A DNA stretch of 64,000 bases from Notospermus geniculatus (GCA_002633025.1 NMRB01000037.1:568447-632446); one strand, 5' to 3'. Shown: positions 24,113-35,438, counted from the first letter of the stretch. Notes: generated from the letters alone by a model not told the origin. Numbers and translations: made by a program.

Positions 24113-24559
24113 CTCATATGGAGGTGGTGATGGCATGGCAGATATTAGCTGCACTGCTGATGTAGCTACCCTTGAATCCTGACACGCCTGAGTGGCAAGT
24201 TGAGATCTGTTAGAAGTGAGAAAATGATTAGCTAATTACAGGTAAAACGTGGCTTCAAATTTAAGGATAATCTTGTTTAGTTCCTTTCATGAATGCAGGG
24301 CAGCTGACTACCATCCACATTCCCCTCTCCCAGTCACCAAAAATATCAACACCACAACTAACGTTCAAGACTACTGGATTGAAAATGCTCAGACTGTAGC
24401 GCGGAATGAGCAGCTTACTGAAAGGTTTTAGGATATAACGGGGTTAAAGTGAAAAAGTCAGATGACACCATTGTTGCTATCACAGAGTATAAACCCGAAC
24501 TTCAACATTTTTAACTTTACGGTAACATTCTGCATTTCTAATTGAATTACACTTCTGGT

Positions 24560-24680
24560 AGCTCGACTTGAAAGTGCCAGCCTGAAGAAGACCCCGCTTG
24601 GGGTCGAAAATTTGCTAAGATTCTGGAAATTTACTTCCTGTTGATCATCTAATTGAAGTGGGATATTGAAAATGGGCAAA
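24560..24680 (+). mobile_element. Possible retroelement 3'-end fragment (CCTGAAGAAG ... GGTCGAAA)
   Basis: CCTGAAGAAG is followed by GACCCC-GCTT-GGGGTC, a 6-bp hairpin, and GAAAATTTGC. A similar block on the minus strand at 63540-63575 reads CCTGAGGAA ... GGTTGGGGTCGAAAGTTTGC. Such tails occur at the 3' ends of some non-LTR and Penelope-like elements; that class assignment is from general knowledge and tentative. No reverse transcriptase is seen. Confidence 0.4.
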
Positions 24681-24689
24681 ATATTTGCC

Positions 24690-24930
24690 GTTACTCAGAG
24701 GGAGATTTTCGGGGAATTGTAGTGGTTTCATTATCCCAGAAAACAGATTTCTCCGTTCTTTAGGCTTTTCATGGAAAGAATTCCCTGAAAATCTCCCTCT
24801 GAGTAAAATTCTGAAAAGGGCAAAATATTTGCAATTACGCAGAGGGAGATTTGCAGGGAATTATTTCCACGGAGAGCCTAAAGAAAGGACATGTCTGGTC
24901 CTCTGGCATAATGAAACCACGACGAGCTGT
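24690..24930. repeat. Fold-back: inverted plus direct copies of a shared unit
   Basis: TTACTCAGAGGGAGATTTTC at 24691 has its inverse at 24780-24808, and a direct copy starts again at 24818 (GGGCAAAATATTTGCAATTA, then CGCAGAGGGAGATTTGC). The stretch 24720-24779 (GTGGTTTCATTATCCCAGAA ... TTCTTTAGGCTTTTCATGG) is the decayed inverse of 24850-24930. The last part is also the start of the near-identical duplicate, so the duplicate begins inside this fold-back. Confidence 0.75.
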
Positions 24931-25463
24931 ATGGAGAGTCTTGGGGACACTGGGGGGCGACTACGATTGTGCCATTTCGCAGAAAATCACACCCTAAAAT
25001 TCTGTGAATCGTGACCTGTTACTGACTGTGTGCTCTTGAGAGGCGTCTTGTGCTCTATCTCTCATTGCCATTCCCTCTCAAATTCATCTATCATATGCGA
25101 TGATATGAGAGCAAACATTTAAAGGGTTGTCTAGGAGTTCTCATCAATCATCCAAAGTCTGAGCAATAATGCATTCAAAATCCTTTAGTCAATGAGAGAT
25201 AAGCGTGTGTTGAGGCAGCTTACCTTTGATCTTTTCAGCAGAGTTCATAGTATATAAGGTGGTAGCATTTACACCTATTGAAGAGACTGTTTCTTACCCA
25301 TCTTTTGCACTTGAGCCTCGAGGAATTTTTGCTGGATAACAAAGGTAGACTGAAAAAATCGGGTGACGATCTCTTGATCATATTTGAAATGGATGTAGTG
25401 TGAATAGCTCCTGCCGATAGTCGTGCATATAAAAATAATCCAGTCTAAAACGTTTATACATGT

Positions 25464-25566
25464 CATCCTCCCACAGCAGGGCTTTGGTCTCGTTCCTCTT
25501 CATACATTCCACTTGTGTGAGTGGATGAAGAGGTAGCGAGGTAAAAACCCCTGCTGTGGGAGGATG
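25464..25566. mobile_element. 103-bp hairpin MITE with 8-bp target duplication (copy 2)
   Basis: Same element and same ATACATGT flanks as 18275-18377, carried along by the duplication. Confidence 0.88.
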
Positions 25567-25683
25567 ATACATGTTGCTATTCTGTACATAATGGACCGAA
25601 AATGTTACCCGCTCCAGCAAAAAAGCAGGCGCTTGTCACAAGTGATCATCTGCCATGTCTCAGTGCAGTTTACTGAACTATTA

Positions 25684-25807
25684 ATAGTGAGGTTTCGCAA
25701 GCGCCCGGTTAGGCCATACGACAACGTTTATCTATTGTTTGGGTATACCCACACAATAGATAAACGTCGTCGTAGGACCTAACCGGGCGCTTGCGAAACC
25801 TCACTAT
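25684..25807. mobile_element. 124-bp near-perfect hairpin MITE, TA target (copy 2)
   Basis: Identical counterpart of 18495-18618. Confidence 0.9.
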
Positions 25808-26012
25808 TATCACTGCTGTCCACTACTACTGTCAACCTGCAGAGAAGTACATTTCAGCTGTTGTGTTGTAAGGCCGTTAACTCTTTCCCCTGTTGCCTAC
25901 TTTTGCTAGAGCAGGTCGGAAATAGTCAATCTAGTCATGAGCCTACATGACAGGAAATAGCATGAAATCTGTATTATACATGTTGATCAAGAATTGCCAG
26001 GCGAAAACCCTT

Positions 26013-26221
26013 AAAGGACCACGGTATCCGATCTCTAATGGGTAATTTGACTGCCGACGTAGAGGGAGCAACCTAGTGGCAGCAAAATGAACTACAAAAA
26101 TGCATTACAAAATGCATGTAGTAAATCAGGTCTAATTGCCAACAACGTAGTTAGTCCCTGGGTTGGAGAGTGGCGCGGTGGCGCCGGCTGTCGAGAAAAA
26201 GTGGCAATACCGTGATCCTTT
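26013..26221. mobile_element. 209-bp MITE with AAAGGACCACGGTAT ends (copy 2)
   Basis: Counterpart of 18824-19032. Confidence 0.72.
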
Positions 26222-27764
26222 GATATCATACAGAAAATAGCCATTAATACAGTGCATGTACATGTACATGTACATGGAAATCAATGTATGTGTCTCCCAT
26301 CAGGTGGTATCAGCTGAAGTTGATGGAACTCTCAGCTGGGACATTTACACACATCACATGAATCATGATGCAATTCCATTTCCAGGATGACAGGGGGCAG
26401 GTAATTATACTTGAGTGCGACATACATCAAATTTGACCCAGATCTGAAAAAAACCGGGAGGGGTGAATGCAGGCCGGTCCTCCCAGTACTGCTCAGTTTT
26501 ATCTCATGCATGAATCAAAAAATCTCTGAATGGCACTTTGAGATAGAGATCTCTTGAAACATCTGGTCAGTTCTCATTCATTGTTTTCTCTGTCTCATGT
26601 TCAAGGAAATTAAATATTTGAATGATTGTGAGAGTATTGATTCTTTCAAATGAATGGAGATATTCGGTTTCATCATTACTCCAGTCTTTGATTGATTGTG
26701 TTTGTAGTCCTTGCTTTCAAGGCTTTCAAAAGTGGAGGTCAAAGGCAGCAACCACCTGCTGGCCAAGCTTTTATACTCGCTGGTTTTCTCATGTTCTAAT
26801 GGTATCCTTTTGGCAATACAAATGGACAAAGTCAGTGTACCCACCTACTTTTTCGAGAATTACCCTGTGATCCAAAACCTAGACCATTGTGCTGTGGATT
26901 TGAGTCATTGCATCTTGAGATAAAGGCCTCTCCTCACTTTGCCTTCAGACTATTTGGAGATTGAAGGTTACGGTATTTTTAGTTCCATAGATAAACATAA
27001 GGGGATGTTTCGTGAAAGAAAGGGGAAACTGGTGTACCCAGGAAAACGTTTGCAAGTTGTGGCTCTCCATTTCAATACAAAATTGGCATCAAAATGTAGA
27101 ATGACAGGAAGGTTGTTGGCGGTTGATTTATTTTGAAGTGTTGCTCAAGTTAGCAGGAATGCAATTTGCCCAAGTATTCCCCTGACAAAACAATGCTACA
27201 TCTTGTTCTCTGACACTTTCTACTGATTCATAAAGGTGTTATATCCAGGTTAGCTGTAGCCATTATCTCCCCTGGTAACTCACTAACACACAACTGTCAG
27301 GAATGTGGCAAGACTAGAGGACCAAGGTGGTGGCCGAGGCTGCTATGAGATATGATGGCAATTACCATGGAAACCAGTATAACAGATGCACTTTTCATTG
27401 GTTCTAGGTATCTTCCACAGCGATTAAGGGATTTGTAGACTGTCTATTGGTCCATAAAAATCTCTTTCATACAGACCATGGGGGATAAAATGTCAACCTT
27501 GCCAGGGAAAGATTATAGAATGTAGTCATGGTGTCATATCAGAACACTGACTCATTCTCACCGGAGTAGATCATACTCAATTCACCTGGTGATTGCTTTT
27601 TTATTTGCTTTACCTGAATGAAGATTTATGTCATCCCAAATATGAAGCACTAACCCACTGACGTCTGTACAGCGGAGTTCTTAAAATCTTTTAAAAATTC
27701 ATGTCTGATTCGGGTTCGTAAAAAAATCGATCGAATATGACTTTTGTGTTGTCGTATCCGGTAA

Positions 27765-28377
27765 GGTGAGACTTTTTGTGACTTGTTCTGCGGATCTGCC
27801 AACAACCATTTTTTAAAAATGGAAAAAAATGAAAATTAATTTTTCCCATTTCACGGATCCACCGATGGTTGAAAGACTGTTTTACGAAAAAAAAAAGTTT
27901 TATTTGTCATGTTATATTTTTTCCACCCTCCGGTATACCGCTGATCTCGCACGAGACTGGTTCCCATCTTTGCCGCTCCACTCCCGTGGCGCTGATGTCC
28001 GTTCCTCGCACCACAAAGCATGCAAAATGGTGGTATCTCTTATACCTCTGCCGAGACTATATGCCAACTTGGCCCAATTTTGCATGGTACTGCCTCCACT
28101 TGCAAGTGTACCTCAAGAAGGGCATACATGTAATAGCATCTGTTTGGGTGGTGGCGGCAAAGCTAAGAGGGCTTCATGAAAATTATAGTCCCCTGGTGTT
28201 AAAGCAGTTTATTCACTTGAGCAATTTTTTTCAAGAAAAAAAAATTTACTATTTCTTCCGGCTTCGCTTCGAAAAATCGAAAGTGCAAAAAAATTTTTAT
28301 TTTATTTTTTTCCTCCCTCCCTCACATAAATTTCCTGCAGACATGTCCAAGAAACAAGTCATAAAAAAAGTCTCGCC
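27765..28377. mobile_element. 613-bp inverted-repeat element with TAA target duplication (copy 2)
   Basis: This is the counterpart of 20221-20841, with the same ends and TAA at 27762-27764 and 28378-28380. Small indels distinguish it from copy 1. It carries a 197-codon open frame across part of its length, but the peptide is low-complexity and not conserved in copy 1, so I do not call it a gene. Confidence 0.75.
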
Positions 28378-28386
28378 TAAACTAGG

Positions 28387-28618
28387 CTGCCCTACAAACG
28401 AAGACTGCAGTAACTGCACTTACTGCGGTCTTGCGTTTTATGCCATATCTCCCTTGTTTTAGGTGGCAGCTCTGAATAATTTTGCAAGAAAGGAGAGCAG
28501 TATCTACTGATGTTATTACACACCTACATTGTCTACTTCACTGAATAGGAAAGGCTGCAGAGGCTGTACAAGGGAAGACTGCAATATGCAGATACTGCAG
28601 TCTTCCATTGTAGGGCAG
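28387..28618. mobile_element. 232-bp element inserted only in the second duplicate copy
   Basis: Inverted ends CTGCCCTACAAACGAAGACT and AGTCTTCCATTGTAGGGCAG are flanked by TAGG on both sides (28383-28386, 28619-28622). The first copy has the empty site AAACTAGGGGCAAAC at 20844-20858. This is a clean presence/absence difference between the two duplicates. The interior is rich in CTGCAG words. Confidence 0.85.
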
Positions 28619-29177
28619 TAGGGGCAAACAGACTGAAAACAGACTGGATCCGAGTCCCAATGCATCAGACTTAAATCTCCTGCAAAATATAGCCGGTGTA
28701 CTTGCTTCCACCTAAAAAAACTCCTTTTGGAGGCCTGTTTTTCAAATGACGTGCAAAGCATTAATAATAATAAATCATCTCTACCTGAATTGATATTTAT
28801 GTCATCCCAAATATGAAGCATTACACCTCCACCCCAGTAAATCTCTGCAAAATACAGCAAATGTACTTGCTTCCACCTAACTTTTCTTCGAGATCTGTTT
28901 TTCAAATGACGTGCGGAGCGTTAATAAATCCACGTTAAAGAAGCCCACTAAGTCGTTTCCTAGCTGTGATTGACTGATCCACATCCACCTGTCTCTGCAT
29001 CGAACTACTAAATGACATTTTTTTCCACTCCACGTATTAAAATCCCCGTGATAAATTCTCATGCCTCAGCTTGCATCGTGGTGTAATATGCCATTGTGTT
29101 CTCTTTTCTCACTGTTTCCCTCATTGTATGGGGAACTGTGAATCCAGAGTGGTAGATTTCACCGTCTTCCCCTGTTG

Positions 29178-29388
29178 AAAAGGGGCTGTCGTTTTCATCA
29201 CTTGAGGCCATGAGGCCATCTGAGTTGTGATCCTTAGGAAACGGAAAAAGCTATGCACTTGCAAATTGCAGGGATTATTTGTTGTGCTGTACAGAATAAT
29301 CGCTGCAGTTTGCAGCTTCGTAGCTTTCTTCATTTTCTCAAGGATCACAACTCAGATTCCTCAATTGACGAGAACGAACAGCCCCTTT
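29178..29388. mobile_element. Inverted-repeat MITE with long arms (copy 2)
   Basis: Counterpart of 21402-21603, with the same arms and a 9-base-scale internal repeat in the left arm. Confidence 0.85.
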
Positions 29389-29667
29389 ACGGTCGGTCTC
29401 TGGATCAGTCATGTCAGTCTGTTGCATAGAAAAACTGGAATATGGAGAACACTAGAAAATGATACACCGGGACAAAAATACTGTGTTTTTCAGATGCAGG
29501 TCTGAAACAAAGCATGTCCAGAAACAGGGATTTTAATCGATGGGAAGATAGCTTGTCTCCGGCCATCAGTAAAAATGCACGAAATAAATGATAGCTCATA
29601 GATTGATTGTCCCCATGTCAACAGTGTGCCTGGAAACCAGATAGCATGAAGTAGGGACAAACGCTGA

Positions 29668-30124
29668 CAAATCATTCGCAATTCACTTGTCAGTACGGTA
29701 TTGATCACGGTTACCCGGGAACTAATAAATGGAAGCCAAGCTGTTCATGATGTCGTGTACCGGTTGAATGAGGAGTTAGTACACCAGTATCGGTCTGGCT
29801 GATGTGGTATTGATATTTATAGTGTCGGATACTCGCCAGTTATTTCCAGGTGATCAAATCGACTTTCGAAGATTCGCACATCTTCCCCATTGCCCGATTG
29901 TGAATTATATCGACTATGTTGGAATTACAGTCAACAGTTGTGTTAACATGGCAATTAATTTAATGGGTGATGTTCATGAAGGACATGCTATAATTATCAC
30001 CAGAATTGACTGTGTCAAGATGTATTGGGAAGAGTATTCTGGTGTTGTTGCCAAGATAAGTCACGATTTGGATACTCCATTATATTCTCCAACAAGGGGG
30101 TTCAGGATTGTACAGTCTGTTTGA
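29668..30124 (+). pseudogene. Decayed LRAT-domain-like coding fragment, copy 2
   Basis: This is the duplicate of 21883-22405. The upstream frame carries an extra stop (TGA at 29800-29802 where copy 1 has CGA) and the downstream frame ends early (TGA at 30122-30124 where copy 1 has CAA-G). Over about 315 compared bases I counted about 17 substitutions. Roughly ten change the protein (for example G to R, Y to D, N to H, E to G, M to R) and only about three are silent, so no protein-level constraint is visible. It shares the PGDQI, YIDYVGI and INLMGDVHE blocks. Confidence 0.4.
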
Positions 30125-30642
30125 GTGCAGTTTCAAATGCACTTATGGCCTGATCACTGGAGATTTTCATCCATTAATGTCAATATTTAATTGGTTGCTT
30201 GTTGGGCTGATTACCTTGAAGGTCTTCTCCCGAGAAATATTGGTTGTGTATTGATCTGTGGACTCCTCCCCAATAATTCCTTGGTAAATAAATTTGTATG
30301 CCACCAATTCATAAGCTCACCTTATAAATTTTTGATGCCACCAACCAGCTGGCGCAGTAGTGAGTTGGTCACAAAATCCAAGGAGCAAACTGGATGGTAC
30401 TTAACCTGATTGACCAATGACATACCATGTTTGGGATTTTGTAGCAACATAAAACCTTTTTGATTGGCTCAGACACATGATAGGGCCTACATATATTGAT
30501 AATATATGCGTGCCATATCATGCATTTTGGATCGCGTCCTTTGATGTTGTGTAATCTAAGTTTGCCATCACTTGATTACAAAATAATCATTAATTATATG
30601 GTGGTGATACTCATCTTCACCTCGCCATCACACTGCCCTCGA

Positions 30643-30830
30643 TGGGAAACTTTCCTGCTGTTAGAGGCCACCTGTTAGAGGTCCTAGAACATCACATCAC
30701 CGATGTAAGCCATGGCCTTCATGTCGTATGGGTGACGTCATGCCATGCATATCTTCTCTGTGATGTCAAGTTTCATGATGTCTTAGGACCATTAATTGGT
30801 GGTGGCCTCTAACGGCAGGAAAGTCTCCCA
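30643..30830. mobile_element. 188-bp inverted-repeat MITE (copy 2)
   Basis: Counterpart of 22848-23035 with a few substitutions. Confidence 0.82.
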
Positions 30831-31717
30831 TTGATGGCCTTCTTGTAGCATTGGTCGTATACATGTATGTAGCAACTTCAGCAGACACTTAAAACAGTAT
30901 GAGAGGAGCGTTATCGATGTGAAATTCCCTCCCCTTGATCACATCCCACATTGGGTGTGATTTCCAGATCTCTTCTTTTCCTGATACCATCCATCGTATT
31001 CCAGCCGTTTCATCCCAGTGATGTCTACCCTATTCTGTCATGTGGCACCTTCATTGGATTAATTGCCGAGTGTCCGATTTCATATGTCAGATAGCTGATC
31101 TTCTGTCATATCTGTTGGCCCGGATTTCCCCGACCACTGTCAAGTTATACATGTAGTCAGACATGGCGTCTGTCGATGGGGAGGCTTGGAATCCGACCCA
31201 CCACCACAGAGTTGACTGGTGACTGTCACGGCAACATTGGGCATCACTGTTTTGATGGGTGTACCTACATATTGTGATGACATTTTGTGTTTCATTTTCC
31301 TGAAAATGTTAGAATTTAGTTCAGACTGCATCTCCGTTGTTTACATTCCTCAACTTCTAACTTTGACATTTTCATGATGAGACACCGAATAAGTCTCCAC
31401 TACTTTATGGTTGTCTAAATTGTCTGGCACTCAGCTTAGTGGTGATTGAACAACTCAATCATTCAACAAGCTTGGTCAATAATTTGTCAGCAGCAGTTGG
31501 CAAAATTGACAAGTCCAATGAAAAAAATCTTGGTCCATTGGCCATTTGGAAGAGTGATTGGTGCAATCCTCTGATTTGATTGCTGTAATAACCATTAGAA
31601 TGAACCGTTCTTCCCTTGAAATAAGAGGAGAAAACAGGTGTTTCTGGCAGGTACAGGTAATCAATTAAAAAACCATGGAAAGATTATGATGGGGATGTGG
31701 TTCAATATGTGAGCCAC

Positions 31718-31897
31718 TCCAGCAAGAGCAGATGCTTATAGTGTCGCAAGTGATCATCACTGGTCATCAGTTTACCCAACTATTATCACTGCTGTCCACT
31801 ACTATTGTAAACCCGCATCAATGTACATTTCAGCTGTTAGCCGTTAACCCTTTCCTCGGCGTGTTGTGACAAGCGTCTGCTTTTGTGGAGCAGGTCA
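31718..31897. mobile_element. Carrier MITE, uninterrupted (copy 2)
   Basis: Counterpart of 23931-24112 with substitutions; also unoccupied at the TA site. Confidence 0.72.
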
Positions 31898-32077
31898 CAT
31901 ATGGAGGTGGTGATGGCATGGCAGATATTAGCTGCACTGCTTATGCTGATGTAGCTACCCTTGAATCCTGACACGCCTGAGTGGGAAGTTGAGATCTGTT
32001 AGAAGTGAGAAAATGATTAGCTAATTACAGGTAAAACGTGGCTTCAAATTTAAGGATAATCTTGTTTAGTTCCTTTC

Positions 32078-33064
32078 CTTTCAAAGAGAAATGTTTGTTG
32101 GTCCTGCTCCTGACATGTTGATAATGGTTAATGTAGGCCCACACAGATGTGATGTCCATGCACTTCGTACATGTTATAAAGTTTTTGAGAGTCGGCAAGC
32201 TCCTCTTTTTGTTGGCGCTGTCATAAATTCTGGAAAACATACGTTGAGCTCCAAATGAGTTGCATGAGTGACTGAAACTTCAGATTGCGAGAATCGCCCT
32301 AGGGTATGCTAGTAGTAGCACCCTGACCTTCAGACATAAACCTATTCTTATGAACACTCTTGGATGCTTCCGACTCATAATTAAGTTATCTCCTGCTGAA
32401 TCTACAAGAGGAAGACCTTTCTAATGCTGAATTAGGTTTCCTCGCCAATGAAGCGTTCAAAAGAACATCTTTCACGCTGTGTGATTGCTTTACTCTATGA
32501 TGAACCAAGTGGGGAAATCCGGGCCATTCAACACTTTCAGGAAGTTGATTTGATTGAAAGGATTTATAAGTTTGCGTGAAACTGTTTGGAAATCGGTTAT
32601 TCATTGCAGGTTGTTGATAAAGTACCCTGATAATTTCTTAGCAACCCTGTGATGACACATGGACATTTTCATTTTCTGCATTCTGTCAGTGTTGGCTCAG
32701 GGTTGGTGTGTTTGCTCAAGGTGGAACTGGAGATGTGTAGTTTGCTATCAACAAACCACAAGCGGATGGTGAAACCAATGTCAAAACACACTCTCCCAGG
32801 GATTTGTTGATTGAAGTGCACAGTCACAACTTAGACCAGATGGTATTTCATTAATATCACGAACTTCGTTTGCTCTCGTTGCTCAGCACGATGGTATTTT
32901 TCTGCATTCGGGTGATATTCAGTGTGCGAAATTAGTCAAATCATGTTGAGTCTGCTTGAGTGTTTCTTTCAATACTTTGTTCATTTTTTCGCAAAGTTCA
33001 TTGAATTTGTAGCAGAGCCGACATCATCTTTGATTTCTTCTCATGGTTAAGTTGGTTGAAGCCT
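32078..33064. other. No gene seen
   Basis: Unique sequence beyond the right end of the duplication. Confidence 0.6.
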
Positions 33065-33495
33065 GCAGCACACGTCATCACTTTCTTTGCTTGTTCGGGC
33101 AATTTCTGTGGGCGTTACAAAAATGGTGAAGTCTGTGGCAACCTGGCAACAGCAAGAGGTAATGTGTGACCATCTATAGCCAAAAATTAATTAGGCAAGG
33201 ACTAGTACTACTATAGATGTGTACCGAAAATTGCGGACGACGTGACGTGACGCCGTAGTGCATCCAACACACGCTGATGCATTGCGACGTCACTGACGCC
33301 ATGTAAACATGGTCCGCAATTTATGGTACATGACTATAGTAAAATGTGCGGCAAGGTACGACAGCAACAGAGAACGAATTGCTTTTCGGACCACTTTGAA
33401 GTGAGGGGTGAGGTGTGCAGGAAATTGGCAGCATGCCACAAAAGTTGGCGACCGTGAAAATTGCTTGTACAAACATCATAAGTGGTAAAGTGTGG
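33065..33495. mobile_element. GCAGCACAC-ended MITE (family copy 3), split by a nested MITE
   Basis: The left end GCAGCACACGTCATCACTTT and inner GGCAATTTCTGTGGGCG match the family; the right part (GAAAATTGCTTGTACAAACA, TAAGTGGTAAAGTG) is inverse. The interruption is the element at 33211-33339. Confidence 0.68.
33211..33339. mobile_element. 129-bp hairpin MITE nested in an older MITE, TA target
   Basis: CTATAGATGTGTACCGAAAA, TTGCGGAC at the left and GTCCGCAATTTATGGTACAT, GACTATAG at the right. TA flanks both sides. CGTGACGTGACG and TGACGTC words fill the interior. Confidence 0.82.
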
Positions 33496-34359
33496 GGGTG
33501 AAATGATTCTTGCCTTGAACGGGTCTTTGTGAATTTATTTGAGTGATTGACATTTGTTGGTGGTGCTGCCTGTGCCTGTCAAAATGGTTGCAGGGAAAAA
33601 GGATTGGTATAGGCCTATAGCCGCTTGGCTTCGAAGTCGCTCCTGCGGCTGTTGAAGAATAATCCATAAGAACTGGGATGGTTTGTCCAGAGGGTAAACT
33701 ACCTCCCAGACTGTATTGATTAATTAATCCCCCAAAGCAGAGGCTGTCCTGGTGATTTCAGAGCTTTACCGTCTGGAGATTGGTATTAGGGACGTGCGGT
33801 TTATCTCGCGAGGGAGATCAGTAGTTTGAGAGAAAGCCCTATTGCCAGGCACGGATCCAAGGGGGCACACCCGGAGCACGCCTTTCCCTTTCGGCCAACA
33901 ATCTGTAAAATCGACCTTGAAATTGTGAAATTTGGAAGCAAATCATTGAAATTCACTGCAGATTTCAATGTTTCAGACTGTAGGCCTTGATATTTCAAGA
34001 TGTCAATGAGGGGACTAGTTAAATATTATTTGGAAAAGTATGACAAGGTCATGTTGTTCAAAGCTTATAGATTGACTCTTACATTTTTGTGTACCATGCC
34101 TGACCTCAGCCTATTATTGAGCAGGTGATCACTGTGACAGCGTCATGATTAGCTCTGATGGCACACTTGCTGAGATGCATGAATGTGAGGTGTACTCTGT
34201 TCAGATTGTGGCTCTTCATCACTCACGATAATTAGCTGTCTAAATCCCACACCACAGGAAATGTGTTCTGGTTGTTGGGAACACGCCTCAAAAGCCTCAG
34301 AACTACTAGTATAGTAGGGGTTCTCCTCCAACAGAGGGTTTGAAATCCTGCACATCTTT

Positions 34360-34860
34360 CTTCAGGCCTTGTTATTTCAGTCAGACTTGTCTTGCAGTTA
34401 AACCTGTTTATTTGCAGTCACGGTCATGTTTCAGCTGTCCAAGACTGTTTATTTTCGATCGCTCGTCTTTCAGCTGTCTAAAGCCGCCCATACATGGCGC
34501 AATATTATTGCACAACATGGGGCCCAAATGGGTGGTCCTGTGCTTCTAGCATGATAATTAGAAGAAAGATTGACAATAATATTGCCCATTGTGATCCTCA
34601 TGTTGTGCAATAATATTGATCGTGTATGGGCAGCTTAAGACTGTTTATTTTCGGTCACATCTGTCTTTCAGCTGTCTGAGAATGTTTATTTTCGGTCTTC
34701 ATCTTCTATCAAGCCTGTTTATTTTCGGTCACACCTGTCTTTTGGCTGTCTAAGCCTGTCTTTCCTTGGACACACTTGTCTTTGACAGCTGTATGAGCTT
34801 GTTTACTTTTGGTCACACTCATCTATCAGCTGTTTAAGTTAACTGTCTATTTTTGGTGCC
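34360..34860. repeat. Degenerate minisatellite, period about 45 bp
   Basis: About nine irregular units of the form CTGTCTAAGACTGTTTATTT, TCGGTCACACTTGTCTTTCAG, interrupted by the MITE at 34482-34635. Units are poorly conserved, so this is an old array. Confidence 0.78.
34482..34635. mobile_element. 154-bp MITE with TAA target duplication inside a minisatellite
   Basis: AGCCGCCCATACATGGCGCA, ATATTATTGCACAACATG at the left; CATGTTGTGCAATAATATTG, ATCGTGTATGGGCAGCT at the right. TAA on both sides (34479-34481, 34636-34638) continues the host repeat word GTCTAAGACTGTTTATT. This fits a PIF/Harbinger-type insertion. Confidence 0.88.
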
Positions 34861-35274
34861 ACTTGTAGTAGTGCGACCGATAGTGCAGCAGAAGCTAGCT
34901 TTTGCATTTCTTCACTACATTGCGATAAAAGAAAATGTCCAGATTCATTGTGAGCCATGCTACTATTGGTGGATCCCATTGTGACACCAACTGTCAGCGA
35001 AACACGTTGTGGAGCTTCAGGAATTGGAAGAGATGACATTTTGCTTGTTGGTCAAGATTGGCTTGTCACTGGTTAAGGCATGGTTTGTTTGCAGGTGATG
35101 GAGTGGTGGCTGGAGTGGATTAGTTGGCGGCTTGTTCTCTCTTGGGTCCCTTAGCTTCCTGACATATCATTGACCAAAACCATTACAATCATAAGTGAAG
35201 AAAAACACACTTCTACTGCAGTTTTGTGCTGCGTAGGTTGTGGATGACAAAGCTTCCTGGTCTAGTCAGAAATA

Positions 35275-35431
35275 TGTGACCCAGTCTGGGAAAACCAGAC
35301 ACAAGTCTCCAGCATATGACAAGGGCCTTGACTACCCTGTTAGGTCATCAACTGATCAATAGCTGAATTGATTTCACCATCAACCATTTCCTCCTGGGAG
35401 ACTGTGCCTGGTTTTCCCAGATCGGGTCACA
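35275..35431. mobile_element. 157-bp MITE with TGTGACCC ends, family A
   Basis: TGTGACCCAGTCTGGGAAAA, CCAGACACAAGTCTCC at the left; GGGAGACTGTGCCTGGTTTT, CCCAGATCGGGTCACA at the right. There are no ORFs. Confidence 0.85.
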
Positions 35432-35438
35432 TCAAATG

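Larger units (their letters stand above)
20055..24288. repeat. Diverged direct duplicate, first copy
   Basis: It matches 27597-32077 over its whole length with many substitutions and small indels, so the offset drifts from 7544 to about 7795. One 232-base insertion is present only in the second copy. It contains a TAA-flanked element, a 161-bp tandem repeat, an LRAT-like decayed frame and several inverted-repeat elements. The right limit is sharp: TTCCTTTC, then unrelated sequence in each copy. Confidence 0.92.
24817..27067. repeat. Partner copy of the near-identical duplicate
   Basis: It matches 17628-19878 at a fixed spacing of 7189 bases with essentially no change. Unlike its partner it continues without a break into further sequence at 27068, so it looks like the properly assembled copy. 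Confidence 0.93.
27597..32077. repeat. Diverged direct duplicate, second copy
   Basis: This is the partner of 20055-24288. Between the near-identical part and this part the two copies carry unrelated filler: 19880-20054 in the first, 27068-27596 in the second. That is typical of a haplotype bubble or of a contig end wrongly joined. Confidence 0.92.

Noticed and set aside
27869-28462. 197-codon open frame on the plus strand
   Set aside because: It lies mostly inside the TAA-flanked element, is low-complexity (F/K rich) and is broken in the sister copy at 20.3-20.9 kb.
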